Below, piece by piece: positions 32,500 to 38,918 of a stretch of DNA of 41,902 nt. This DNA is from a virus: positions 1 through 41,902 of the IMG/VR virus record IMGVR_UViG_3300047494_000050, one strand, 5' to 3'. The position numbers and the translations under genes are program-made. The notes beneath the pieces were generated by a model. It was not told the origin of the DNA and ran no database searches. It saw only the letters and a list, made by a program, of their open reading frames with translations. Position 1 is the first letter of the stretch. Each line of letters starts with the position of its first letter.

Positions 32500-34353
32500 C
32501 TATTGTCCGTGTTTATAGAGTTGCCCAGGTTTATGGATGTCCGGAATGCCAGCGAAGCGCGCGAATACGTCTTGAGTTGGTCTTGTGACCGGAACTCCAG
32601 CACGGGCGGGCGCTTGCGCTCTATCTTTATAGAAGAGCTTGTAGCAAATGTAGCCGTATATGAAAGCAGAAGCGCCGTCTTTAACGGCGTTCTTCCAGAC
32701 ATACGCTGGAACTTTATTGACCTTCGTCTTGACGACTTCTTTCGTGCCATCGGACAGTTCGATAACCTTGACCGCGAGATGTCGGAGTTGTAGTACCGAC
32801 TCTTTGATACGGTCGTAAATCACCGCGTTGGAATTGAGTTCGTCGTCGCCACCGTTATCGGTGTACGTCGCCGGAATGAGGATTGGAATATCCTCTTGCT
32901 GGAGCGTTTGGCGGAGGCCACCATGCAACAGGTGAACGAGGATATCTTCCGCATTGATGTGCTCGCCGCCGCGTGAGCGGTCGTCGGCAAAGCACGAACC
33001 AACTTTCGTGTCTTTCGGTCGATTGAAGATGAGCTTACGCTGGCCGTTGACAGTTCGGAGTTCGTTGTGTTCCAAGATAGGAACGGCAACGACTTCTTCC
33101 GAGTTGTCGCGGTGGATGAGCTTCGTCTTCATTAGAGAGTCGCGGACGGATAAACCGCCGCCGCCCTTATCCATGACAATCCATGTAGGATTGAAACGAG
33201 CATTGAACCGGTGAATTTTGGAAGCCAGTTCATCCGAAGATAAACCTTTCTTCCAGTACGAATTCACGAGAGCCATACGACGACGTTCTGGAAGCATCTT
33301 CCAAACGTCGATGACCATAAAGTCTCCGCCTTGCTCGAAAGCAACGTCTACGGAGAGACAGTAGTTGTAATCCGGGTCGGCTTCGTGTTCAATCTGAACT
33401 TCGTGCGATATCATCCGGTCGAACAAGTCGCCCGGGAAGAACTGACCGGAAATACCAATCCATCGGTTGTAAAGCGCCTGCTGGCGCTCTTCATCCGTTG
33501 CTCCAGCAAGTTGCTGCTCGAGCACGTCCATGTCGTAGTTGTAGCCCGAGGCGAGTACGTCGTCGATGTTTATGTCGAGGACGATGTACTTGCGTTTATA
33601 GCTCGGGTTGGCTGCGATGAGCTTGTCCTCTTCGACAATCTTCGCAAGGAAGCGTTTCGTGAGAACGGTGTAGGCAAACGAGTCTTGATACTCGGCCGAC
33701 GTGAGTAGGATGAGCTTGCGGACCGCATCGGCTGCTTTATGGCCTTGCAAGAACGGCAGAATGTGCGATTGATACATCGACTTCTGCATATTGAAGAACT
33801 CGTCGATGACAAGGATGTCGGCGCGTTCGCCTCGGATGCGTTCGCCGTCGCCCATCGGCAAGGCGATAAACTCCGTACCGTTTTTCATCCGGATGACGGC
33901 GCGTTCGCTGCTGCGAACGATGCTCTCGACTTCTTTGCCGAGGTCCATCGGAAGATTCGGGTCGTCGTTCTCAGCGATGAGCGCCGCGACGTATTCGAAG
34001 AGATGCTTTGCTTGCCGGAAAGTCGGTGCGGTGAAAACGACCTTGATTTTATTCGTGAGTCCTTTTACGAGGACGTAGCGGGCGGCGGTGTAGCTCTTGG
34101 CTGCGCCGCGAATGGCCTGCATCCAAATAAATGCGTGGTCGTCAATCGCTTCCATCGAAGCGTTCTGGAAGGAGAAGAGCTTCGGACTATTCGGAAGAAA
34201 AAGACCGTCTGCCAAGAGGATGGCAGCCGGTCCGTGCTTTACCGAGAAGATGAGTCCGGGGATTGTAAGGTCTTCGAGGTGTTCGATATCGAAAGGCCAC
34301 GCTAGAGGCGTGGGCGCCCATGAGGCGCTATACGATATCGTCTCCGTCAGCAT
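32500..34353 (-). CDS. terL: Terminase large subunit
   Basis: The protein has 617 residues. The packaging ATPase domain shows a Walker A-type loop IRGAAKSYTA (81-90, K86 S87; an alanine replaces the usual glycine), a VVFTAPTFRQAKHLF strand and Walker B DILVIDEF (179-186, catalytic E185). The RNase H-like nuclease domain starts near 332 with CLSVDVAFEQGGDFMVID (D336) and has WIVMDKGGGG (D395). It cuts concatemeric DNA and pumps it through the portal. It overlaps the small subunit gene by 26 nt, and GAAGG lies just before the ATG. This is among the firmest calls in the window. Confidence 0.95.
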   Translation of the reverse strand: MLTETISYSASWAPTPLAWPFDIEHLEDLTIPGLIFSVKHGPAAILLADGLFLPNSPKLFSFQNASMEAIDDHAFIWMQAIRGAAKSYTAARYVLVKGLTNKIKVVFTAPTFRQAKHLFEYVAALIAENDDPNLPMDLGKEVESIVRSSERAVIRMKNGTEFIALPMGDGERIRGERADILVIDEFFNMQKSMYQSHILPFLQGHKAADAVRKLILLTSAEYQDSFAYTVLTKRFLAKIVEEDKLIAANPSYKRKYIVLDINIDDVLASGYNYDMDVLEQQLAGATDEERQQALYNRWIGISGQFFPGDLFDRMISHEVQIEHEADPDYNYCLSVDVAFEQGGDFMVIDVWKMLPERRRMALVNSYWKKGLSSDELASKIHRFNARFNPTWIVMDKGGGGLSVRDSLMKTKLIHRDNSEEVVAVPILEHNELRTVNGQRKLIFNRPKDTKVGSCFADDRSRGGEHINAEDILVHLLHGGLRQTLQQEDIPILIPATYTDNGGDDELNSNAVIYDRIKESVLQLRHLAVKVIELSDGTKEVVKTKVNKVPAYVWKNAVKDGASAFIYGYICYKLFYKDRAQAPARAGVPVTRPTQDVFARFAGIPDIHKPGQLYKHGQ

Positions 34354-35107
34354 CGCCTTCAGTTCCCTCTACCGCGACCACATCGGATGGAACGAGTTCG
34401 CGTAGCGTGCTGAGATTGAGTTGCAGCCTGCGCGCGGCTTCGGCCATTTCCTGATTGACGCGACGAAGTTGCTCGCCTGACGTATTGCGGACGAGCGATT
34501 CGAGAGCGGTTACGAATCGGGACGGTGTGGACTCGATGACTTTCTTATTTTTTTGCTTCTGGTCGCGCGTAATCGACAACGACTGCATGAGCGAGAGGTT
34601 GGTCGATTGCGTGTCTTTCACGAGCTTCGACAGCAAGTTGAGTTGCTGAACATCGGTGGGCTTCGTGCTTCGGCCGAGACTCTGCGTGAGTCGGCTGATT
34701 TGCTCGTTGTAGCGGTCGATATGAATTTCGTTCAGGACGATATTCTGGACCGTAGACTCGAGCGCCGGGTCTTCATCGGCTTGCCAAAAGAGCGTCTTAA
34801 AACGCGCGGCGAATCGTTCTTGCTCTTTAGGATTTAGGACCGCAACGGCGCGTATCGGACTCAGAGCGACCTTCTCGGCAACTTCGTCGTCGATGACTGC
34901 CTGTGCTGCGGCTGCCTTCCATCCGGCTTTCCCGGAGTTTGGTGGAACCACGTAGCCGACCGGCGGGTCTTCGCCGGTCACGGGGTCCCGAAACTTCTTC
35001 CGGTAGTCGTCCAGCGACATTTCGTGCTTCTGGGCGACGTGCGCTCCGAGCGCCTTGAAGAACCGATTGCATTCGAGACATTCAACCTCCGGAGTCGTAT
35101 TAGCCAC
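34328..35107 (-). CDS. Terminase small subunit candidate with MucR/Ros-type zinc finger
   Basis: The protein has 259 residues. The N terminus (residues 8-42) is a MucR/Ros-like zinc finger: CLEC, then HVAQKH and LDDYRKKF. Such fingers bind DNA in Ros/MucR regulators and also occur in phage terminase small subunits. The rest is helical and coiled, suitable for ring assembly. It sits directly upstream of the large subunit and overlaps it. The start is a GTG at 35105-35107, overlapping the previous gene by eight bases. DNA recognition for packaging is the likely role; a transcription regulator is the alternative. Confidence 0.72.
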   Translation of the reverse strand: MANTTPEVECLECNRFFKALGAHVAQKHEMSLDDYRKKFRDPVTGEDPPVGYVVPPNSGKAGWKAAAAQAVIDDEVAEKVALSPIRAVAVLNPKEQERFAARFKTLFWQADEDPALESTVQNIVLNEIHIDRYNEQISRLTQSLGRSTKPTDVQQLNLLSKLVKDTQSTNLSLMQSLSITRDQKQKNKKVIESTPSRFVTALESLVRNTSGEQLRRVNQEMAEAARRLQLNLSTLRELVPSDVVAVEGTEGDADGDDIV

Positions 35108-35264
35108 GGCGGACTTTGAAGCTATCCGGACCCGTGCGCGTCGGCACAGCCGACGAGTGCAAAAACGGTGCAGTTAAATCCACGGGGTTTTCGATGAGTT
35201 TCTTTGCAGTCGGACATTCGTGGTCGTTATCCACGAATTTGATGCAGGTGTAACACATTGCCAT
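35100..35264 (-). CDS. Small Cys-containing protein of unknown function
   Basis: This is a 54-residue protein. The N terminus (CYTCIKFVDNDHEC) could bind a metal. The rest is a short helix and a polar tail (RTGPDSFKVRRG). The ATG at 35262-35264 overlaps the previous stop (TAATG), and its end overlaps the terminase small subunit start by eight bases. This tight packing supports it as a real gene. Function is unknown. Confidence 0.6.
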   Translation of the reverse strand: MAMCYTCIKFVDNDHECPTAKKLIENPVDLTAPFLHSSAVPTRTGPDSFKVRRG

Positions 35265-35491
35265 TAGCTCTTCATCCCTTCTTTTTCAATCCACTCGACG
35301 GTCGGAATACAAACATGCGTAATAGTTTTATTACGACGGTTCCGAACGGAATAAATGTCTCGGCAGAAATATCCAATATCGGAGAATTCCTGCCGTCCAA
35401 CGACCACAGTTGAATGCGGAAAGCATATCTCATATTCGTTTGTCCATCCCCCGGAAAACCAGAAGATTCCCGCGATGATAATTGGGAACAT
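35264..35491 (-). CDS. Small protein with hydrophobic N terminus
   Basis: The protein has 75 residues. The first 15 (MFPIIIAGIFWFSGG) are hydrophobic and may be a membrane anchor or signal segment. Cysteines at about 23 and 43 and at 61 could form disulfides if the protein is exported. It lies after a group of three hairpins and is coupled to the next gene by a TAATG overlap. No family was recognised. Confidence 0.6.
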   Translation of the reverse strand: MFPIIIAGIFWFSGGWTNEYEICFPHSTVVVGRQEFSDIGYFCRDIYSVRNRRNKTITHVCIPTVEWIEKEGMKS

Positions 35492-35516
35492 GAGGTTTCG
35501 CCTTTTGGTTAAATTT

Positions 35517-35605
35517 GAGCCCGCCGGAAACCAGAGGTTTCTCGACGGGCGTCGCTCTACCGGCGCAGAAAGCGGGAGCGACTAAACACCGCCCTTAACG
35601 GGCGG
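35517..35605 (-). terminator. Three adjacent, partly competing hairpins between two small genes
   Basis: CCGCCC (35589-35594) pairs with GGGCGG (35100+500 to 35605) around the upstream gene's stop codon. GTCGCTC (35551-35557) pairs with GAGCGAC (35576-35582). A longer repeat pairs 35517-35532 with 35536-35557, including GGAAACC/GGTTTC. The last two structures share GTCGCTC and cannot form together. U-runs are short, so this may be an attenuator-like or processing region rather than a simple terminator. Confidence 0.5.
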
Positions 35606-35909
35606 CTTTCTTGCGAGGCCGTTTCTTCGTAACCAACGGCTCGAATTTAATAATACTCCCGATGGGAATAATATCTATCGCCTGACAATCGGTATCGTAA
35701 TCCGGGTCGTCTTTGCTGGCGCTGTCGTTATTGAACGTGATAAATACCCGGTTATTACGGCAGCCCAGAAACCATCCGGAGGTTTTCCGAATTGCGGGCT
35801 TGTAGTTTTCCATGTATTTTTCCGAATCCTGCGGTTCGGAATTATGGGCGATATCTTCCCAGGTTACGGTAACCTGGGTCCATTTTTCGGTAACCGGTAT
35901 TTTTACCAT
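35595..35909 (-). CDS. Small protein of unknown function
   Basis: The protein has 104 residues from the ATG at 35907-35909, which overlaps the previous stop as ATGGTAA. A longer frame adding eight residues (MPRRKREA) is possible but overlaps more. The fold is probably beta-rich (TQVTVTWEDIAHN, RVFITFNND, IIPIGSIIKFEPL), ending in a basic tail (KKRPRKKAAR) that could bind nucleic acid. Its stop codon lies in a hairpin loop. Function is unknown. Confidence 0.6.
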   Translation of the reverse strand: MVKIPVTEKWTQVTVTWEDIAHNSEPQDSEKYMENYKPAIRKTSGWFLGCRNNRVFITFNNDSASKDDPDYDTDCQAIDIIPIGSIIKFEPLVTKKRPRKKAAR

Positions 35910-36190
35910 GGCTTCTCTTTTCCGGCGGGGCATTGCTCTGCGAGATATTTCCCGACGCCTTTTATCGCGTGGCCGTTAACGAACCAAACTTTTGCGTGTC
36001 CTGCTGCGATGCACTCGTGGTGCCACACTTGGCTCGGATGGTCCGGCTGGTTGAGATTCTTCGCAACGTCGCAGAACGGGCATCGCATGGTTGTCGTGCC
36101 GGGTCCCGTGAATTGCGTAATCGCCGTTCGAACCTCAAGCCCCATCGCGTCAGACCTCCGAGAATTTTCTTGCTCGAATCTATAAGCCAT
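35903..36190 (-). CDS. Small protein with zinc-binding motif
   Basis: The protein has 95 residues. Residues 36-66 hold CPFC followed by HHEC and AAGH, a possible zinc site. The C terminus repeats GH and ends in a short basic tail. The ATG at 36188-36190 is eight bases after a GCGTAAC motif, which also contains the stop of the upstream gene. No Shine-Dalgarno is evident. Likely a small nucleic acid-binding or regulatory protein; function unknown. Confidence 0.6.
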   Translation of the reverse strand: MAYRFEQENSRRSDAMGLEVRTAITQFTGPGTTTMRCPFCDVAKNLNQPDHPSQVWHHECIAAGHAKVWFVNGHAIKGVGKYLAEQCPAGKEKPW

Positions 36191-36208
36191 AGGGGTCCGT
36201 TACGCTAA
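36181..36208 (-). promoter_or_regulatory. Copy E of the GCGTAAC motif across a gene junction
   Basis: On the minus strand TTAGCGTAACG (36208-36198) contains the stop codon of the zinc-ribbon gene. After 11 bases it is followed by CTTATA, which overlaps codons 2-4 of the next gene. A -10 box inside the gene it would serve is odd, so this copy argues that the motif may not be a simple promoter. Confidence 0.35.
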
Positions 36209-36331
36209 GGCTTTCAGTCGCGAAAATAATTGCCGCTCCCGGTAAGCCGCTTGGCGGCACCGGGGTTTGCAGTACCGGGAAGTTTTGCGGTCGGGCTCGT
36301 AGAGTGCCAGGCATTGCCTGCACACTCGCAC
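36200..36331 (-). CDS. Small zinc-ribbon protein, start uncertain
   Basis: The last 43 residues of this frame are clearly protein-like: VCRQCLALYEPD, then SRYCKPRCRQAAYRERQ. This is a four-Cys ribbon with the YCxxxCRQAAYRxR ending that is common in small phage and bacterial proteins. A GTG at 36329-36331 is the nearest standard start; the frame stays open to 36544. The upstream part crosses a strong hairpin and GC-rich repeats and looks non-coding. No good ribosome site was found. Confidence 0.5.
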   Translation of the reverse strand: MRVCRQCLALYEPDRKTSRYCKPRCRQAAYRERQLFSRLKALA

Positions 36332-36436
36332 ACGCGCGGGTGCGGGAGGAGAATCCGACTGACCATGCTGACAAGTGTGGGCAGGAGGATTCGGATTGGA
36401 TTTGGATTCCTGGATATTTATATTATTATCCCTTCC

Positions 36437-36471
36437 CCGGATACTACGGTACTTCGTACCTCCGTATCCGG
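36437..36471 (-). repeat. 35-nt hairpin in the leader of the zinc-ribbon gene
   Basis: CCGGATAC (36437-36444) pairs with GTATCCGG (36464-36471). Inside, GGTAC pairs with GTACC around a TTC loop, with a 3x3 internal loop between the stems. The flanking 36489-36550 stretch is a run of CG-alternating repeats. Together they fill about 200 nt between motif F and the zinc-ribbon coding part, and look like a structured leader. Confidence 0.5.
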
Positions 36472-36545
36472 ATATATAATAAATCCCTAAGACGCGCGCG
36501 GGCGCGCGATAAGACCGCGCGGGGCTGCGCGCGGGTACGCGCACG

Positions 36546-36573
36546 TATAAGGCCGGGGTGTTTGTTACGCTAA
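36546..36573 (-). promoter_or_regulatory. Copy F of the GCGTAACA/CTTATA motif
   Basis: On the minus strand TTAGCGTAACAAA (36573-36561) begins at the stop codon of the upstream gene, and CTTATA follows after 11 bases. About 200 nt of structured, apparently non-coding sequence lies downstream before the zinc-ribbon gene, so this copy could start a transcript with a long leader. Confidence 0.45.
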
Positions 36574-36728
36574 CTTGGGTCAGTTACGAAGTCCGTAAAG
36601 GACTTCTTGAGTTCCCAGAAATCCGTAAAGTTGCCGTAGGATTCGTCCTGCTCGCGGTCCTGCAAAGTACCGCGAATCTCTTCCAGGATGCGGCCGAGGG
36701 CGAGCATGACCGATGCCTGTGTCAGCAC
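36570..36728 (-). CDS. Small helical protein of unknown function
   Basis: The protein has 52 residues from a GTG at 36726-36728 that overlaps the stop of the SLOG gene (TAGTG). The frame stays open further upstream, but that part is antisense-like Arg/Pro/Gly sequence opposite real codons. The protein has a helix (VMLALGRILEEIRGTLQDREQDE) and an aromatic tail (YGNFTDFWELKKSFTDF). Coupling to the SLOG gene suggests joint expression. Function is unknown. Confidence 0.55.
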   Translation of the reverse strand: MLTQASVMLALGRILEEIRGTLQDREQDESYGNFTDFWELKKSFTDFVTDPS

Positions 36729-37330
36729 TAGCAATACGCCATCAGCCGGTGATATTTGTCCCCACAGTTCCAGACCGTGCGCCCGATGCCGCATGCCGGG
36801 CAGCGGTCCCATTCGGGGTCCAGGGGCCGACCCAGGTCCAAAATCTGGGCCTCCCGGCCAAGCTCCGAGGCGCATTGGATGGCGAACGCCGTACCGCCCT
36901 TGGGCTCGCCGCGACCGTCGAAAGACGGCGCTGCGATGACCCTTTCGGAGGCTTCGACGAGTTGGAAGTTGCGAGCCATGAAGCATTGGGTGGTGTCCGC
37001 GAGTGTGTCCCAATGTCCGTAGCCGTATCTCCCTGCCCTGCGTTTTGCCCACACTTCTGCTGCTTTTTCGAAGTGATTTGGATGCGGAAGATAAAGTTTA
37101 TTCCCCTCGTGGCATATCTGTTCGAACCGGAAATTCGCGAACGGGAGATATAATTCTACCCGTTCCGGATTAAGAGAACTCCCTCCGGCAGCGAACGCAT
37201 GGTCAGCGCCTTCGGCATTTCCGGTAACGATAACGTGCCGACGTTTCACTAAATACCGGCCGATATCGTAGAGGTTTTTTGCCTGGGCTTGCGAGAGAAC
37301 TCGTGTCCCTACGCACGCGATTTTCGCCAA
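36728..37330 (-). CDS. SLOG-fold (DprA/YpsA-like Rossmann) protein
   Basis: The protein has 200 residues from a TTG at 37328-37330, chosen because the upstream frame overlaps another gene. It begins with KIACVGTRVLS, then LYDIGRYLVKRRHVIVTGNAEGADHAFAAGG (residues 20-50), and has a KGGTAFAIQCASELG motif near 150. These are the glycine-rich loops of SLOG-superfamily nucleotide-binding proteins such as DprA and DUF2493. A C-terminal CPAC...C segment may bind metal. In phages such proteins may bind nucleotide signals or nucleic acid; the ligand is not known. Confidence 0.7.
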   Translation of the reverse strand: MAKIACVGTRVLSQAQAKNLYDIGRYLVKRRHVIVTGNAEGADHAFAAGGSSLNPERVELYLPFANFRFEQICHEGNKLYLPHPNHFEKAAEVWAKRRAGRYGYGHWDTLADTTQCFMARNFQLVEASERVIAAPSFDGRGEPKGGTAFAIQCASELGREAQILDLGRPLDPEWDRCPACGIGRTVWNCGDKYHRLMAYC

Positions 37331-37331
37331 C

Positions 37332-37757
37332 TTAGTGAAACTCGGATGCGATTTCGTACTTGAGTTGCTCAGCAGTTTTCGAGATAGCTTCGTTTTTCGC
37401 ACCCATGGTATTGACGAGGTTTTTGATAACCTCGTTGAATTTATCGCAGATTTCCGTATACTGCGGAAAATCCTTATATTTATCGTCGAAGAGTTTCCCG
37501 ATGGAGTTAATTGCCGTGGTGTGTTCATGCACCATGGCTTCGAGACGCCAAGCCGACGCCGCGAGCGTCAGGACAGCAGCGTGTCTGAATTCTTTCTTGG
37601 TTTTCGGGTTGACCGCAAGGTTCAACGCGAATTTGATGCCGTCCATTCCCGGAGGAAGGTGGCCGTGAGCGATGATATGATTGATAGTGCGAACGGCGTC
37701 CTGCATGGCTTGCGCGTGCGCGAGGGTCGTTTTCTTCTTGTTTTTGAATCCGAACAT
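37332..37757 (-). CDS. Helical protein of unknown function
   Basis: The protein has 141 residues, mostly helical, with a basic N terminus (MFGFKNKKKTTLAHAQ) and a coiled C-terminal half (FNEVIKNLVNTMGAKNEAISKTAEQLKYEIASEFH). The ATG at 37755-37757 overlaps the previous stop. An open frame of the same length exists on the opposite strand, but its composition and lack of coupling argue that the minus-strand reading is the gene. Function is unknown. Confidence 0.7.
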   Translation of the reverse strand: MFGFKNKKKTTLAHAQAMQDAVRTINHIIAHGHLPPGMDGIKFALNLAVNPKTKKEFRHAAVLTLAASAWRLEAMVHEHTTAINSIGKLFDDKYKDFPQYTEICDKFNEVIKNLVNTMGAKNEAISKTAEQLKYEIASEFH

Positions 37758-37933
37758 TAAGCGGGTACTGCCTCTCCTAATACTTTCTGGTTAAATAGTT
37801 GGTTTAGTCTTTCGGCGCGGTTTGCTGCCGTCGCCCAATCCTTGCATCCGTCCGCTCCGCGCTTTGCTACCGGCTTGAACGGGTTTTTCCGAAGAGGGTT
37901 GTAATTGATGTAAAAAGTAATCGTAGGGTCCAC
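37757..37933 (-). CDS. Small protein of unknown function, overlaps another gene
   Basis: The protein has 58 residues from a GTG at 37931-37933, preceded by AGGAGA at a good distance. It contains ITFYINYNPLRKNPF and a C-terminal helix (CKDWATAANRAERLNQLFNQKV). The stop overlaps the next ATG by one base. It shares 143 nt with the end of the gene that starts at 38018, in another frame. The ribosome site supports expression. Confidence 0.55.
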   Translation of the reverse strand: MDPTITFYINYNPLRKNPFKPVAKRGADGCKDWATAANRAERLNQLFNQKVLGEAVPA

Positions 37934-38018
37934 CGGATTCTCCTGACATATCATGTCTGAATTTGAGGAATTCCATGTGCCGTCGTAGTTGACGGCTGGT
38001 TATGTCTTCGTCGGCCAC
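37791..38018 (-). CDS. Small protein of unknown function, out-of-frame overlap with the next gene
   Basis: The protein has 75 residues from a GTG at 38016-38018, one base after the previous stop. The N-terminal third (DITSRQLRRHMEFLKFRHDM) is a charged helix and is the only frame covering 37934-38018. The rest overlaps the next gene and is Ser/Gly/Lys-rich. It may be a true overlapping gene or shorter than shown. Function is unknown. Confidence 0.45.
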   Translation of the reverse strand: MADEDITSRQLRRHMEFLKFRHDMSGESGGPYDYFLHQLQPSSEKPVQAGSKARSGRMQGLGDGSKPRRKTKPTI

Positions 38019-38019
38019 C

Positions 38020-38331
38020 TTAACGGTAGCGGTCTTCCCGAGCCGCGCGCTTCATAAGCGCGACGGCGGCAACTATCCGATAAACCGCTAGTTTATCTAA
38101 CAACGCCATAAACGCCATCTCATAAACTTTATCCGGCTCTGCCGATGGGCTCTTCTTTATCCGAGACTTGAGGGCAGGAATCTCATCGCTGAACTCACGT
38201 ACTTCATGAGTAGGGAGGTAAGCGAGGAACTTGAAGCGGTCCTCGAGCCGGTGATATCGGCCGTCCATCCGAAGATAGATGGCGTCAATGAGGTCTCGTG
38301 AGAGTTGCTCGAAGTCTTGCTGGCTCGTCAC
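38020..38331 (-). CDS. Helical protein of unknown function
   Basis: The protein has 103 residues, charged and helical (DFEQLSRDLIDAIYLRMDGRYHRLEDRFKFL; C-terminal MALLDKLAVYRIVAAVALMKRAAREDRY). It overlaps the previous gene by four bases (38328-38331), the ATGA pattern of coupled translation. It lies early in the leftward operon, so a regulatory or accessory function is more likely than a structural one. No family was recognised. Confidence 0.68.
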   Translation of the reverse strand: MTSQQDFEQLSRDLIDAIYLRMDGRYHRLEDRFKFLAYLPTHEVREFSDEIPALKSRIKKSPSAEPDKVYEMAFMALLDKLAVYRIVAAVALMKRAAREDRYR

Positions 38332-38639
38332 GCGGTAGGCGCTGCTTCCGGAATGGTTTCGAGTTCGACGTGCTTATCGCACGCCTCGATGGCGGCGACG
38401 GCGAGCGCGGCGACCTTGAGCATCTTTTGGCGGAACGTCGCGGCGGCGTTCTCACCCGGCGTCGCGCGGGTATACGGTTTGAGTGCATCCCCAAGGTACT
38501 GAATGATATACGAACCCCAATCATTCGGGCGGTTCAGCATATCGTAGCCCTGGGGCCACAAGCTCCGCTGGTAGTCGCGCTCGTCGGCCACCTCCGAGAG
38601 GACGGCCTCCGTCCGAGCGTCGGGAAGGGTATCGGGCAT
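38328..38639 (-). CDS. Small phage protein with ERxxQxxxWP motif
   Basis: The protein has 103 residues. It begins with EVADERDYQRSLWPQGYD and has a helix MLKVAALAVAAIEACDKH near the C terminus. The combination of ERxxQ...W followed by 'AAlAvAAIE' is seen in a widespread group of small phage proteins whose helices resemble MazG-type NTP pyrophosphatases; no catalytic EExxE/D set is visible here. Its ATG directly follows the previous stop. Function remains unproven. Confidence 0.65.
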   Translation of the reverse strand: MPDTLPDARTEAVLSEVADERDYQRSLWPQGYDMLNRPNDWGSYIIQYLGDALKPYTRATPGENAAATFRQKMLKVAALAVAAIEACDKHVELETIPEAAPTA

Positions 38640-38771
38640 CTATAGGTCCTCCACAAATACGGGGTCGAACCGCTCGATAAAGTTTTCGAGCAGCATACAG
38701 AATCGTTCCGGCCCGACCTCAAGGTGGACGTAATCCCCTTTAGGATGCTCTTCGTAGTTCGCGACCCGCAC
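38640..38771 (-). CDS. First gene of the leftward operon, start codon unclear
   Basis: The open frame ends with the TAG at 38640-38642, touching the next ATG. It encodes a protein-like sequence (VRVANYEEHPKGDYVHLEVG, then MLLENFIERFDPVFVEDL). A GTG at 38769-38771 gives 43 residues without a clear ribosome site. A well-placed AGGGGGAG and ATG (38800-38802) lie upstream but in another frame, which stops at 38740. The true gene may begin at an odd codon, or a base may be missing near 38800. Confidence 0.5.
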   Translation of the reverse strand: MRVANYEEHPKGDYVHLEVGPERFCMLLENFIERFDPVFVEDL

Positions 38772-38843
38772 TATCTGTGTCGGGGTCGCCTTGGCATACC
38801 ATAAACTCCCCCTTCAGGGGCGGCGATATCGGGCATGTGACGG

Positions 38844-38873
38844 ATGATACACCCCTCTCGGGTTGTACGTCAA
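38844..38873 (-). promoter_or_regulatory. Leftward sigma70-type promoter of the late/structural strand
   Basis: On the minus strand TTGACG (38873-38868) and TATCAT (38849-38844) are separated by 18 bases; the -10 box matches five of six consensus bases. Transcription would start near 38837 and enter the first leftward gene. The spacer contains a copy of the 16-bp operator-like repeat. Confidence 0.7.
38853..38868 (-). promoter_or_regulatory. Operator-like 16-bp repeat, copy 1
   Basis: The minus strand reads GTACAACCCGAGAGGG. It differs from copy 3 at three of 16 positions and lies in the spacer of the leftward promoter, in the same orientation relative to that promoter as copy 3 has to its own. 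Confidence 0.6.
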
Positions 38874-38884
38874 CCCCCCCCCCC
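38874..38884. repeat. Run of 11 C between two divergent -35 boxes
   Basis: CGTCAA (leftward -35, reversed) and TTGACA (rightward -35) are separated only by this C11 tract. Homopolymers of this length slip easily, so length variation between genomes or an assembly error is possible. Changes would alter the distance between two bound polymerases without changing either promoter's own spacing. Confidence 0.8.
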
Positions 38885-38912
38885 TTGACATAACCTTTTT
38901 GGGTCGTACTAT
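38885..38912 (+). promoter_or_regulatory. Rightward promoter P1
   Basis: TTGACA (38885-38890, perfect consensus) is followed after 16 bases by TACTAT (38907-38912), or after 19 by TATAGT. The start site would fall at about 38919, the A of the next ATG, giving a leaderless mRNA. Operator-like copy 2 fills the spacer. Confidence 0.7.
38894..38909 (-). promoter_or_regulatory. Operator-like 16-bp repeat, copy 2
   Basis: The minus strand reads GTACGACCCAAAAAGG, differing from copy 3 at two of 16 positions. It lies in the spacer of rightward promoter P1, in inverted orientation compared with the other two promoter-operator pairs. Confidence 0.6.
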
Positions 38913-38918
38913 AGTGAC

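Noticed and set aside
36729-37052. N-terminal extension of the 52-residue gene (frame open to 37052)
   Set aside because: The extension is Arg/Pro/Gly-rich and overlaps the SLOG gene out of frame; a GTG overlapping the SLOG stop is a better start.
37335-37760. A 141-codon plus-strand frame exactly opposite a minus-strand gene of equal length
   Set aside because: The minus-strand frame is coupled to neighbours on both sides and has ordinary composition; the plus-strand one is an isolated mirror frame.
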